Assembly: GCF_000143415.4 (NCBI RefSeq)
Contig: NW_003314353.1
Location: 49,331 to 113,330 of the forward strand
Source: Selaginella moellendorffii
Taxonomy: Eukaryota > Streptophyta > Lycopodiopsida > Selaginellales > Selaginellaceae
Length of the DNA stretch: 64,000 nucleotides
Direction of reading: 5' to 3'
The position numbers and the translations under genes were made by a program. The notes beneath the pieces are model-generated. The model made no database searches and was not told the origin of the DNA. It saw only the letters and a list, made by a program, of their open reading frames with translations. Of this stretch, positions 23,098-33,388 are shown piece by piece; within the stretch, counting starts at the first letter, position 1, and the number at the start of each line of letters is the position of its first letter.

Positions 23098-24549
23098 TTA
23101 GTAATCAGAAGGATTCGGTTCAACCCCCGGTAACAAGATTCCCTTGACTTTGGCTAGTCTACACGCATCGCTGGTAACCTTCTCCTTCTCCACCCATAGT
23201 TTTTTCAAGCTCGGGCAACCGGCTAGCACCATCGCTACGCCCGCAGGACTAATCCCGTCACAGCTTGTGATCACCAGGTTCGAGAGTGCCCGGCATTTCT
23301 GTCCTATAAACTCGAGCGTGGCATCCGTCACCTTCCGGCACCTACGCAGTCTCAAGTGGATCAACCTGTCCCCGCTCGAGTGCAGCAGTCCCGTGATCTC
23401 TCTATCCGCCAGGTGGTCATTCTCGGAAACGTCCAACCGCCGGAGGCTCTTGAGATCCTGCCCGAGGTAAGCCAAAGTACCCGTGTCCTGGACGATGGCC
23501 CGGCACCGTATTAACACCAGCTCTTCCAGGCTCGACTTCATCTGCGTGCCGAGGAGCTTGAAGCCGTTCCCGGTTCCCATCCAGCAGCTATACAGGCGCA
23601 GTATCTTCAGCGACAGGCAGTTCTGCGCAATGATCGCGAGGTCCTCGTTAAACAAATCCAGCGGCAGCCGCAACTCCAGAGTCTCGAGCGACTGGCAGCT
23701 GCGAACGATGCGGTGCAAGCCGTTCATGTCCCCGCCATCCATGAAGATGAGAACCTTGAGCCCGTGGCAGACCTCGGCAACCATGAGCAGCACCTGGGTG
23801 GCGATACACCGGCAGCGCCTCAGCCGAAGCTCCTGGAGATTGGGCAGGCACCAGGCCAGCGACGCGATGTCCGAGTCTCCAATCCCCTGGCAGCCGAAGA
23901 ACTCGAGGCGGCGGAGCTTGTGGCAGCTCCGCCATAGCCACCCAAGCCCACTGTTCCTGGCGCCGATGCCCTCGACGCAGAGCTTGTCCAGCGGGAGATC
24001 GCCGTCGGGGACGCCAGCCAGGTCGGAGCTGTCGCCGCTGAGGCAACCGGTGAGCGAGAGCTCGGACAGGGACCGGAACTCGTTGAGCACGGGCAAGTGC
24101 TGAGTCGCCAGCGCGACAAGCTCCAGGGAGACGAGGCAATTGCATGCTCGGGCCAGGGGCTCCAGGCCGGAGGTGGTGACGGGGCCGGCGAGGAAGCGGA
24201 GCTCGCGCAGCAGTGGACAGGAGGACGCCATCGCCGAGAGGATGAGGTCCAGCGCCTGGGAGTCATGCTGGTCGCCCTCGGAGACGACGGCGAGGGAGAC
24301 GAGGTGGGAGTACCTGTGGAAGAGGGCGTGGATGGAGGAGCACAAGGAGAGGATGGTGGAGGGGTCGGGGACGCAGAGGCCGAGCTTGGTTTTGATCCGG
24401 CCCTCGAGGGAGAGCCATCTCTTGCAGACGAGGGTGGCAGATTTGCGGTCTTGGGTGGAGTGGAGGCGGGAGAGGATCTCGGACAGGAGCTCGTCGCAGA
24501 GGAGCGTGTTGATGAGGTCGCCGGGCTCGTCGCGGGTAAAGTGGCCCAT
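23098..24549 (-). CDS. F-box/leucine-rich repeat protein
   Basis: This is a single-exon ORF of 483 residues. An F-box lies at about residues 10-55 (LCDELLSEILSRL, then SATLVCKRWLSLEGR), the part that contacts SKP1 in SCF ubiquitin ligases. From about residue 105 onward there are cysteine-containing LRRs, for example CHKLRRLEFFGCQGIGDSDI, LPNLQELRLRRCRCIATQVL, RLIHLRLRRCRKVTDATLEF and ALSNLVITSCDGISPAGVAM, which form the substrate-binding solenoid. Specific substrates cannot be inferred. Codon use is strongly GC-biased in the first half, producing long shadow ORFs on the other strand. Assignment to a named subfamily would need a search. Confidence 0.92.
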   Translation of the reverse strand: MGHFTRDEPGDLINTLLCDELLSEILSRLHSTQDRKSATLVCKRWLSLEGRIKTKLGLCVPDPSTILSLCSSIHALFHRYSHLVSLAVVSEGDQHDSQALDLILSAMASSCPLLRELRFLAGPVTTSGLEPLARACNCLVSLELVALATQHLPVLNEFRSLSELSLTGCLSGDSSDLAGVPDGDLPLDKLCVEGIGARNSGLGWLWRSCHKLRRLEFFGCQGIGDSDIASLAWCLPNLQELRLRRCRCIATQVLLMVAEVCHGLKVLIFMDGGDMNGLHRIVRSCQSLETLELRLPLDLFNEDLAIIAQNCLSLKILRLYSCWMGTGNGFKLLGTQMKSSLEELVLIRCRAIVQDTGTLAYLGQDLKSLRRLDVSENDHLADREITGLLHSSGDRLIHLRLRRCRKVTDATLEFIGQKCRALSNLVITSCDGISPAGVAMVLAGCPSLKKLWVEKEKVTSDACRLAKVKGILLPGVEPNPSDY

Positions 24550-24993
24550 AAAGAGAGAGAGAGGTATCGTCCTATCTATCTATCCATCCATCCATTTTTT
24601 CTTTCTCTCTTCTCTCTATCTAATCTAACCGTGTTTGTGTGATGTTCTTCTACCTATTGCGCTTGGCGAGGAAGGGAAGGAAGAAGACGAGAGGCCCCAA
24701 AATGCGAGCGGAAGAATGGGGAACTTTTACGTGCCTGACACGTGTCGGGATCGTGGTCCTGCGGGATCCGACGGACAGACGCGTCTTTTAATGTTGCCGG
24801 GATCGATCTCTCGCTTTGCCGCCAGGAATTGATAGAATATGCTTTCCCAAATTTTTTGCGCATATTCCAAGCACAAAAGGGCAGGTTTCGACCAGCTGAG
24901 GCCTTAAACAATCATTTAGAAATTTCAAGGAAAAATTATTTGTATAATAAGAAATAAAATCTGTTATTGTTATGGTAATTGAGTTTATGAGCT

Positions 24994-26901
24994 TTACAAA
25001 CCATGGATGACACTTGGCTTCCAATCCTCAGCTAGAAGGCTTGATATGTCCTCGGAGCTGGTGTACCGGCCGATGGCACCTCGGTCGAGCAACTCAAGCA
25101 GCGCAGGAGACTTAATGCATCGTGGGGTCTTGTACTGACTGGCTAAAGCTCCGCTCTCGATCGCTTTCTCCATGAGTTTCTCAAACGTCCCTTGCTTCAC
25201 AGTCACCAGTTCCAGCGCTCCCAGAGTCTTGTCCACCCCTCCAGTCAGGTAAGCGGCATTGAAGCCTCTATCCAGGGCATTGCACGAATCCCTCAGCTCC
25301 TCATGCCTGGAGTTATCCCCATCGTTCTTGAGCTCCCAGTAGATCACGTAGTGTGGACGTTCCTTGGTAGTGAAATCAGCGCAGCTGGTGAAGTTTGCGA
25401 TCTCCAGGGGACAGGCGCTGCCCATGACAACCTTTTGGAGTTCTTGTTCGTCAACCTTCTCCGCATTGATGCTCAGCACGGCGTTCTTGCGATAGGAGAA
25501 AGCGACGATGGGCGACTCGTGGTGGAATCCGGTCACTTTGACAACATCTCCAATCCTTTAGCGATACAATCCTGGAAGAGATAAAAGGAAAGAAAAGATC
25601 TTTGCATGAACAAAGAAAGGCTGACCTTCAAACGTAGTCACCACAAGTTCATACTGCTTTCCCACTTGAAGGTCCTTAAAACCAAGAGTCTCTCCTTTCT
25701 GATGATCAGGAACTTCTTCCGGATCGACCGGAATGAACTCGAAGAACATAGTGTAGGGGATGAGCGTGAAAACAACTTCCTCCGGGGGAGTGGCAGGCCG
25801 CATATTGATTCCAAGGTAACCCTCCGACGCAGAGTAGTCGAATCCCACAATCGCCAACTTATCTCCAGCGTACTTCTTGAGCACAGGAATGTAAGGTTCC
25901 ATGGCACCAGTTACAACCGTGTGCACGTATTTGGCTCTCGGCCAAAGCAGCGGAAGCAAACCAGACCATCTCGATTCTGTGCCTGCGATGAAGATCTCCG
26001 AGATCTCCCTTGCAACTTGCGACGAATCCTTACCTCTGAGCTCGCGCTCCATGAGCTTCAAGACCGGCACCCTGAGCTTTTCATCCGTGACCTTGCTCTC
26101 GCTCACACGCCGAGCGGATATGTCCTCGCATAGAATCTTCCAGTTGCTCTCGAGAAGCCTGAACACCTCACTGAGCGTGTAGGCAAAGGTTGCGTGGATG
26201 AACTCAATCTTGTGGCGCTGGACGAGGCCGCAGAGTAAGTGGCAGTAAGTCGTTTGCTGCCAATCCGATCCGGCAAGCAGCGCCTCGTACGGAGTGGCGA
26301 GAGTTTCCGCCTCTTGGTTGTACGCTTCGCTCTTGTAGTAGTTTGTTGATCCGGCTCCTATTAACAGGCCAGACTTGGCCTTATACTGTTCTCCGGAATA
26401 CACAAAGTGCAGTCCAATGGGCTTGGTGCTCTCCAGCGGGAAGATTCTGGCAAAGATCCGGTCAAGCTTATATGCACTAACATAGATTCTTACTCGTCTC
26501 TATAAGCATTCGAGGATGCGTATGCTCTGGCTAGCAAAGAGTATCCACAGTTTGTCTGCGGTAAGATCTTATGCTTGCCAGACGACGTCCCTGAGCTGGA
26601 TTCATGGCGACACATTCGAAACATTAGGAAGAGAATATAAAAGATCGTACCTAAATGTGAAGTATAGAATCGGATCGCAGCCCAAGAGGAGGTGAGAAGT
26701 TCCATGATCAGCTATCTGTTGGAGTTCTGGAGAAATGTTGTCGTAGGAGATGATTGGAAGCTGAGCCTTGAAGGATTTCAAACACAGGGGCTGCCCGGAC
26801 CTTTGTAGATATTGGCAGCTACCATTTCTCTGCAAGATTTGGACGAGTGCCTCCTCTTGGGCTTGCACCGCATTCTTGCACACAGCCTCAAAGTCCTCCA
26901 T
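24994..26901 (-). pseudogene. GH3: GH3 acyl-amido synthetase, copy 1, with one nonsense codon
   Basis: GH3 enzymes adenylate auxin, jasmonate or benzoates and conjugate them to amino acids. Exons are 26901-26651, 26595-26494, 26446-25626 and 25571-24994 (584 codons). Visible are the ATP-binding motif SSGTSSGKHKILP, AYRDEIFPLESTKPIGL, YSASEGYLGINMRP and GDVVKVTGFHHESP. The apparent stop after AYRDE lies in a 47-nt intron (donor GAGTAAGA, acceptor TTTGCCAG) and is not a lesion. One genuine problem remains: codon 396 is TAA at 25558-25560 (GLYR-stop-RIGD), where copy 2 and the family have Tyr. The rest of the exon is open to the normal stop, so this is a very young pseudogene, a stop polymorphism or an assembly error. 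Substrate class is undetermined. A Mutator-like element sits about 150 bp upstream. Confidence 0.85.
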
Positions 26902-26930
26902 GAGAATATCGTGGCTTCATCCTCCCTGTT

Positions 26931-26939
26931 CTTTATAGT
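26931..26939 (-). promoter_or_regulatory. TATA-like box of GH3 copy 1
   Basis: On the minus strand the sequence reads CACTATAAAG, about 30 bp upstream of the GH3 ATG at 26901. The leader would therefore be very short. In copy 2 a 17-bp deletion removes precisely this stretch. Confidence 0.4.
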
Positions 26940-27418
26940 GCCAATGCGTTAGTTTGGGTCATCAAAAAGCTTGCACAGGGGCACATGTTTTGACTTTAAG
27001 GCTGTTCTCTTTCATGTGGGCACATGTTTTGACTTTAAGGCTATTTACACGCCTCCCGTTAAACACCATCCTGATTCACTCTCTCTCCGCTTACCTGACG
27101 ATGACGTGGCATCAGCCCTCCTTTTTGTTTTATCTCCAGTGCACTCCCTCTCCCGTCCGTCGCTGCTGCACACTCCCGCCCGCGGCTATCGCCCTCACGG
27201 CTCCCGCCCGCCCAGCGTGCGCCCTAAAATTACTTCCACGTGGCCACAGCCCCAACACTTACCCAAATTTCAATCAGCGCGCGCGTGGACGCCTTTCTAC
27301 GTGCTTTACGTGGCCAATGAGTGTCATGGATGACCATTAGGAGTGGTAAACTTATGAAATCTTCTCGCTAATTTAAATATATTGCAATGTAAGTATATAA
27401 AGAGTTTGTTTTTTTAAT

Positions 27419-29637
27419 TTATTCTTTGCTAAGATTGAGTTTTTCGTTTAAAGAGCTTTTCTTTCTTGTCTTCCTCTGCCTAGTGAAAGGAGTTGCTTTT
27501 GGACTACTAGAAGCTTTTCTTTTACCTGTAATTCTTTCCACCAAAGGTTTTGCTTGCTCCAAGGATGTACCATAACTATCAACACGCTGTTGAAATTCTG
27601 CTGTAGGATGAATAAGATTGTCTGGCCTGGCTTTAAAAGTTGCAACCTTCTGCTGTATCATTTTTAAATTATTGTCAACCATAGATAAAAAAGCTTCTTT
27701 ATCAGAAAGATCTTGTAAGATATCCATCATCTTTTGTTGTAATGTCGTTTTTGTAACTTTTGATGGAGTGATATCTTCCTGCTTAAAGTTCATATCAATA
27801 TTTAAAATTTATTTAGTGTAAATTACTTCTATAGTAGTCCTTAGCTGAATTTCTTGTTGATGCTGTATATTTTGATGGATATCTTCCTGCTCAATATTCA
27901 TATATATTAGTATATAAAATATGTTAGTTTACCTCTAATGTAGTCTCCAACTGAATTTCTTGCTCATGATAAACATCTTGATGGATGTTTTCCTGCTTAA
28001 ATTTTTATAAGTATTTCAAAATTTTAATTAATAAGTGAATTACCTCTGTCATAGCTTCCAAGTCAAGTGCTTCAAAATCTTGATGACGATAAAATAAATC
28101 ATCTGGCCCAGGTTCTAAGATTGCATGCGATTGTGATGGTTGAACCTTATAACTAGTTGTAGTCCAATCGGTTTTTTCTCCTTGTTTTAACATAATAACT
28201 TTTGTTTGATGCTTGCAAAAGTTTCCTTTGGTTGCCCATGGACAATTACACCAAGTCGAAAAAGCCCAATCACTGTGTCCTTCACCTCCGACAACAAGAT
28301 ACCATATAGTTGGATCTAAAGAGGATTGTACATAGGATTTGTGAGTATTGTCCTTATCGAATTTTACTTGAGAGTCGTTAATATTTCTTGCTTTAACAAT
28401 TGCACCATCGATTAGCTTTTCATATGCATGGTTTCGGATAAAACCATGATCTTTGCAATAAGTAGTAAACCAGTACCTCGTATGAACCTTAGTAGTAAGT
28501 TGATGAATTGCCCAATCCATCCTTCGATTGCGACCATGTTTTTTTTCGGATGAGAATATAGCTTTCATATTTGCATGGAATGCCTCAATTGAACTATTTG
28601 TCTCCTTGTTAGCATGAGGGAAATTTCGAGCAGCAACAACCCACATATCTATCAAATATAAATTAAAATAAATTATAAAAATTAAATTATTGATTCACTT
28701 ACCAACTTTGTCCTTCCATTCGTCTTGAAAATACTTGATAAAGGCTACTTCATTTTGAAAATCCACCTCAAAATGTTCAATAAGTTGTTTAATCTCAGCT
28801 TGCATAATATTATCATCATGAAAAGCTGCATGAATTGAACTTTCTCGGGATTTGTGTTCTTCCAAATACGTACACTCTATGCGTCATTCTCATGTAATCG
28901 ATAAGTTGAAAGTGAATACTTCCTATGCAGATTGTTGATATCTTACATAGTTAGAAAATCATCTCGATGAAGAGGTTCACCAGCTAACTTGTTCCTTTCC
29001 ACAATCTGTATATGCTCATTATAAATCTGATTTGATGTGAAATCCTGCTGAATCATATGAATCACCCAATGTCGAATATCTGCTGAAAGCTTCTGAGGAA
29101 ATAATGACTTTCCCCCAGTCGGATCAAGTTGACCATGACAAGGAATGCCATTCTTATCACAATGTTCTCTATGATAATATGTAATCTGCACATAATCAGG
29201 CCATTTGTAAAACTGTTTGACCAAAAAATTGCAAAAGCAACCCCGCTTATTAGAACTTTGACCTAGTCTACTTCCAAATCCTGACTTTGGTGTAGATTCA
29301 GCAACTATAATAGAGGATGTTTCACGAGCATCTTGTTTTCCATATTCACACAAATACCTGTATCATGAAGTTAGTAATTATATTTTGTTAAAAAGATATA
29401 CCTGATTAATGATAAAAAGCTTGTGTTTTTGGGTCATTTCAAATCTCCAGGATCACGATTTTTATTAGAAAATTGCCAAAAATCCACTCCATCACCCCTT
29501 CTCCTTTCACCATCTAGAAACTTGTTCACATCCTTCTGTAATATATACACAATAGGAGCTATAGTTTCATTTGATTTAGACAAATTCCAATCTAAATCAT
29601 CTGCACAAAAATAATCCTTTTCATGGAATTCTTGCAC
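27419..29637 (-). pseudogene. MULE transposase (SWIM zinc finger), fragmented
   Basis: Pieces are 29637-29434, 29353-28943, about 28910-28690, 28655-28005 and 27793-27419. The 28655-28005 piece has a MULE-type core (ANKETNSSIEAFHANMKAIF) followed by a SWIM zinc finger with CxC and CxH ligands in WCNCPWATKGNFCKH. The 29353-28943 piece (GCFCNFLVKQFYKWPDYVQI, HCDKNGIPCHGQLDPTGG) looks like a DNA-binding N-terminal region. The last piece is Lys-rich. Several GT-AG junctions are plausible, so it may be a multi-exon gene, but I could not make one continuous frame, and the pieces at 28690-28940 contain stops. The transposase cuts and pastes the element via its terminal repeats. Confidence 0.65.
27780..28020 (-). 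repeat. Tandem exon-like repeat inside the MULE
   Basis: About 110-bp units carry CAGGAAGATATCCATCAA-type sequence, then CAAGAAATTCAG, then a TAGAAG/TAATTT or TAGAGG/TAAACT donor-like end. They encode QEDIHQ....QEIQL-type peptides. Two full copies and a third partial one (QEDITPSK) follow each other, each ending at a potential splice donor. Confidence 0.55.
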
Positions 29638-30100
29638 CTCATCAAGCCATGGGGGATCCTAAATGATTTTCTTGAATCAATATGAAATTGAATTGATTGC
29701 TTACCTCTGGAAATTGATGTGCTGCTGCCATGCCCGATCATAAAAGAAACAGAAATGTTTTTAGGTCAATTATGGGGCAACCATCGGGCGTGAATGGGTG
29801 GACCAGGGCGTGCTGATTGAAATTTGGCTAAGTGTTGGGGCTGTGGCCACATGGAAGTAATTTTAGGGCGCACGCTGGGCGCGGGCGGACGTGTGGGGGC
29901 TGGTGGGAGTGCGGGCGGGAGCCGTGAGGGCGAGCGGGCGGGTGGGAGCTGCGGGCGGGCGATAGCCGTGGGCGGGAGTGTGCAGCGGCGACGGACGGGA
30001 GAGGGAGTGCGCTAGAGATAAAACAAAAACGAGGGCTGGTGCCACATCATCACCAGGTAAGCGGAGAGAGAGTGAATCAGGATGGTGTTTAACGGGAGGC

Positions 30101-30581
30101 ACAACGCACAATTGAGTATGTGTATTATAAATTTTTCATGGGACATGTGTATAAATCCATAGACAATCCACAGGATTGCCTACAACATGCAGATACTTGA
30201 GGATTGCCATATGTCATATTACATTGAGTGCTAAAATGTTTCAAAAAATGATATATGGATAGAGCTACCACAATTCTTCTTTCTTGATAACAAAATTGTG
30301 CCTATGTTACTGTAATTGCTGTCAAAAGGTATGGTGATCAAGGTTTAAGAGAGTACAATTTGTGGAGAAAGCAAAGCAAGAATTTTTTAAAGATAAAGTT
30401 TAGTTTAAAGTGATCTTTCCAACCTCTTAAACAAGAAATTATGTCTCTCAAAAAACTTAAACCTTGTAAGCCATACCTAAAATGCAAGGTATGATATAGA
30501 GGTTGTCCATGCCCATGCATCATATCAATGCAATGTTTATAAGAAACAAATTTGTATAATTTCCATATGGTGTTATGTTCA
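30101..30581. repeat. Right part of GH3 upstream duplication, displaced by the MULE
   Basis: This matches the region upstream of GH3 copy 2 (about 35140-36031): CAGATACTTGAGGATTGCCA is shared, and the last blocks (AAACTTAAACCTTGTAAG, TTATGTTCATG) match up to 30581/36031. A segment at about 30300-30372 is present in copy 2 in the opposite orientation (35276-35348). No gene is seen. Confidence 0.75.
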
Positions 30582-30599
30582 TGTTAGGCGCAAGTTTTG

Positions 30600-30992
30600 A
30601 CCACGTGGTCAACTTCGGTCGGGAAGCTCAAGAGTATATATTAAAGCATGTTAGGGTAAAGAATTTAACTTACCCTAAGGCTCACAGTGCACAATGGAGC
30701 TTTTGAGGTAGTTTAAGAATGGTTGGGTGGTAAAGAACTTCAAGAGGAGGCATAATATAATTTAGGGAGATTAAATCTTTATTTTTTTGCACCAGATCAT
30801 AAAATTGGTATTAGAAAAATTGGTTGTGATGGCCAATTGGAATCCTTTGTTGATGGTGGTGCCAATGATGGTGCTGATGGAGGTGCGGAGGTTTGGACCA
30901 TTCAAGATATTGTTCATGAGTTGCGAACCTTTAATTAAAATTAGCAAGAGATGCAAAACGAGATGCATGGCATGATGGGTAAGTGTGTCAAA
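30600..30992 (+). mobile_element. Probable retroelement 5' fragment
   Basis: AAATTGGTATTAGAAA near 30809 resembles a tRNA-iMet primer-binding site, and is followed by a short translatable stretch (VWTIQDIVHELRTFN, then stops) of the kind found at the start of plant gag genes. No LTR boundaries could be fixed, so the call is tentative. Confidence 0.3.
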
Positions 30993-31891
30993 TGTAATGC
31001 ACTTGTATTTGGAGTCAAATTCCAAGCCCGTTGCATTACGAAACGAGGGTCTAGTATAATCCCACGAGCACTAGCTCCCCTTATCCTGCATGCAAAATGG
31101 TGTCAGATGGAGTTTGGCATAATTTTAGTATACTGGTGGCTTAACGCAAGGAGGGTACCCCACCAACTAGAGCAGCATAGAGCTTGGGCTTAGACCTAAG
31201 CTGGACGCAGAACAAAGAGCAACACAGCCTAGCGGGAGCCAAATTAATGTCTTAAGTGGTCAGATATGCATTCCAACTACTATCCCTACTATACATTTGG
31301 AACCCCCTATAGCCCCCTCTTTGAGGAACACACACTTTGGGATTTCACCCCAAGCCTCCCTTAGTACCAGGAGTTAGTCTCTGGGACAAGCTCAAAATTT
31401 ACTAAATATGTAATATCCCTAAATTGCAAATTTGGACACGGGACAAACACCATATCAATCTTTACATTCCATAAATATGCCAAATGAGTGAATTTAGACA
31501 CTTTCCATAAATAGCATTTGAAACCGAAATGAGACTAACACAAAAGGCATGATAGCGAGGGTGTTTGGCAGATACGGTAAGCTATCATCCAGCAATATTA
31601 AGGGACTAATCTCAGTACGCGAGGGTTCTTGTCACTAGCCAGTGCAAGACATAACGAGACGGGAACTCCTTACCGGGCTAAGTATGTTTAGGTAATAGCA
31701 CGTAGGAATTCCATCCTTATGCTCGTCAGGTCTAAGTACACTCAAAATGCCTAGTTAACTCCACTAGCACAAGAGGGGCTACCAAAGGGATTTAACTGTA
31801 CCAACCTCCTACCATTATGGCAGTAAGGAAAGAGTGTCTATAAGGACTGACTGACAAGTATCTTTCGATACCCGAAGTCATATTCGCAACA
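30993..31891 (-). repeat. Ty3/gypsy-family LTR (minus orientation)
   Basis: This is a diverged reverse-complement copy of the LTR at 43154-44079. On the minus strand it starts TGTTGCGAATATGACTTCGG (plus family TGTCGCAAATGTGACTTTGG) and ends near GTGCATTACA. A polypurine tract (AAGGGGGGAGAG on the minus strand) lies immediately before it at about 31894-31905, so it is the 3' LTR of the truncated element extending to 33388. Confidence 0.8.
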
Positions 31892-33388
31892 CTCTCCCCC
31901 CTTGCGGAAGATCGACGTCCTTGTTGATGCATACCCGAGTCTAACACACCGTCAAGGAAACAACTCTGAAAGTTAATGGAAAGCACATTATATGGGAAAC
32001 ACACTGACTTAAATGAATTATGGAATGACCTCTCCTCTACATCCAAAGACGTTAAGACTCAAACACCCTCCGGCTGTCACCAATAAGAAAATGACTAACG
32101 GAGTTAGCCACCCTTGCTGCTCCGAGTACCACTCAGCTCACAAAGGAATGATACATCCCTGCCCACAGGGACATAGGGAGAAGGCCAAAGGCCCAACTTC
32201 CCCTTAGCAAGAAATCAACCCCATCGGGAAGATTTAGACAACTATTATAAACTGGCAGATTAAGTTGTTTACACGACTATGCCCTTTTTCAAAAATGGGT
32301 CATCGAGAAAGAGATAGGGATTTGTGATCAGTTTATAATAATTATCCCCATGGCTATGGATTGGACCCATGCACTGAAGTGTGAAGTCAGGCTGCTAAAA
32401 TTGACCCAAATACAAATGAATGAGAGAAATGAAACTTTTGATTTATAGAAATATATTACTTTAATAATTTGCAAGATTTATTACAAGATTTACAAGATTT
32501 AAGCTAGTCTTTATTACAATTCTCATACTCGGTGACAAGCTCACGAGCATGTGTAAGATTCCTAAGAGGTTCCCAAGTTGATTCACAAGTCAGGTAACCT
32601 TTCCAGTTAATGAGATATTCCTTCGCACGAGCCCATCTCCAAAACTGGGAATCCAAGATAGTTTCAACTTTGTATTCTAGTTCACCGTCCACAATGTCTG
32701 GTGGCAGATGAATCTCCCCGTGTTGCACAACATCCATAATGTAAGGAGCTAATAGATTGGCATGAAATACATTATGAATATTGGACATCTCCACAGAAAG
32801 ATTTAACCAATAGGATACATCATTGATTCATTTCAACACCCAATAGGGTCCAACATATCTCAGTAATAGCTTTCGAGATAAAGATCCCTTAATGTTCAGA
32901 TTCCGGGAAGATAACCACACTTAGTCCCCCACTTGATAGGATACATCCCAATGATGCTGATCCTTATTACATCAATACCTATCCTGAGCTTTGCCCATCA
33001 CCTCAGTAGCTCTAGACCAACTTTGGCATAGCTGCTCCGCATAAGTCTCAACGGTTGGGACCAACACTTCGGGCATTAATTTTGGTATAACAATCTATTG
33101 AGGCACCCCACGAGCATTCCCTTGCAACATCTCCCATGGAGAACAGTCAATAGCACTGTGAAATGTGTTGTTATAACAAATTTCTACTGTATCCAAATGC
33201 TCAACCTAATCGCATTGGTTTGCCGCGACATAGTACCACAAATAATCCTCAACTTGAGTATTCACGCGTTCAATCTGCCCATCAATTTGAGGATGATAAG
33301 CCGTACTAAACCTCAACTTGGTACCAAACATTTGGAATAGTGTGCCCCAAAACTTCCCCGTAAACCTCAAATCTCTATCCAAGATAAT
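31892..33388 (-). pseudogene. Truncated Ty3/gypsy chromovirus 3' part (integrase end and chromodomain)
   Basis: Reading leftward from 33388: integrase catalytic-core remnant (DRDLRFTGKFWGT, FSTAYHPQIDGQIERVN), a degenerate C-terminal integrase region, then HNVFHANLLAPY and a chromodomain with ILDSQF and [14 protein letters not shown] (about 32504-32680). It closely resembles the element at 36.7-44.1 kb. Gag, protease, RT and the 5' LTR are absent: at about 33388 the sequence switches abruptly to GH3 exon 4. The noncoding stretch 31905-32500 corresponds to 42545-43150 of the sister element. Confidence 0.85.

Larger units (their letters stand above)
27051..30100 (-). mobile_element. Mutator-like DNA transposon (MULE) with long terminal inverted repeats
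   Basis: The two ends are inverted copies: 27051-27281 and 29808-30100 both begin outermost with GCCTCCCGTTAAACACC and share CCTGATTCACTCTCTCTCCGC, the GC-rich block with CGGCTATCGCCC and CCCTAAAATTACTTCCA. The left arm lacks about 65 bp of the GC-rich part. The interior encodes a SWIM-finger transposase on the minus strand. Comparison with the paralogous empty site upstream of GH3 copy 2 (TTTACAACACACAATTG near 35140) shows the insertion point. Flanks TATTTACAC and ACAACGCAC are compatible with a diverged 9-bp target duplication, the MULE norm. Confidence 0.85.

Noticed and set aside
23648-24642. Long GC-rich ORFs overlapping the F-box/LRR gene
   Set aside because: They are antisense or out-of-frame shadows of the GC-biased coding strand, with arginine/alanine-rich compositions and no domains.
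26447-26510. Shared frameshift in both GH3 copies
   Set aside because: Explained by a 47-nt GT-AG intron that restores the family sequence.
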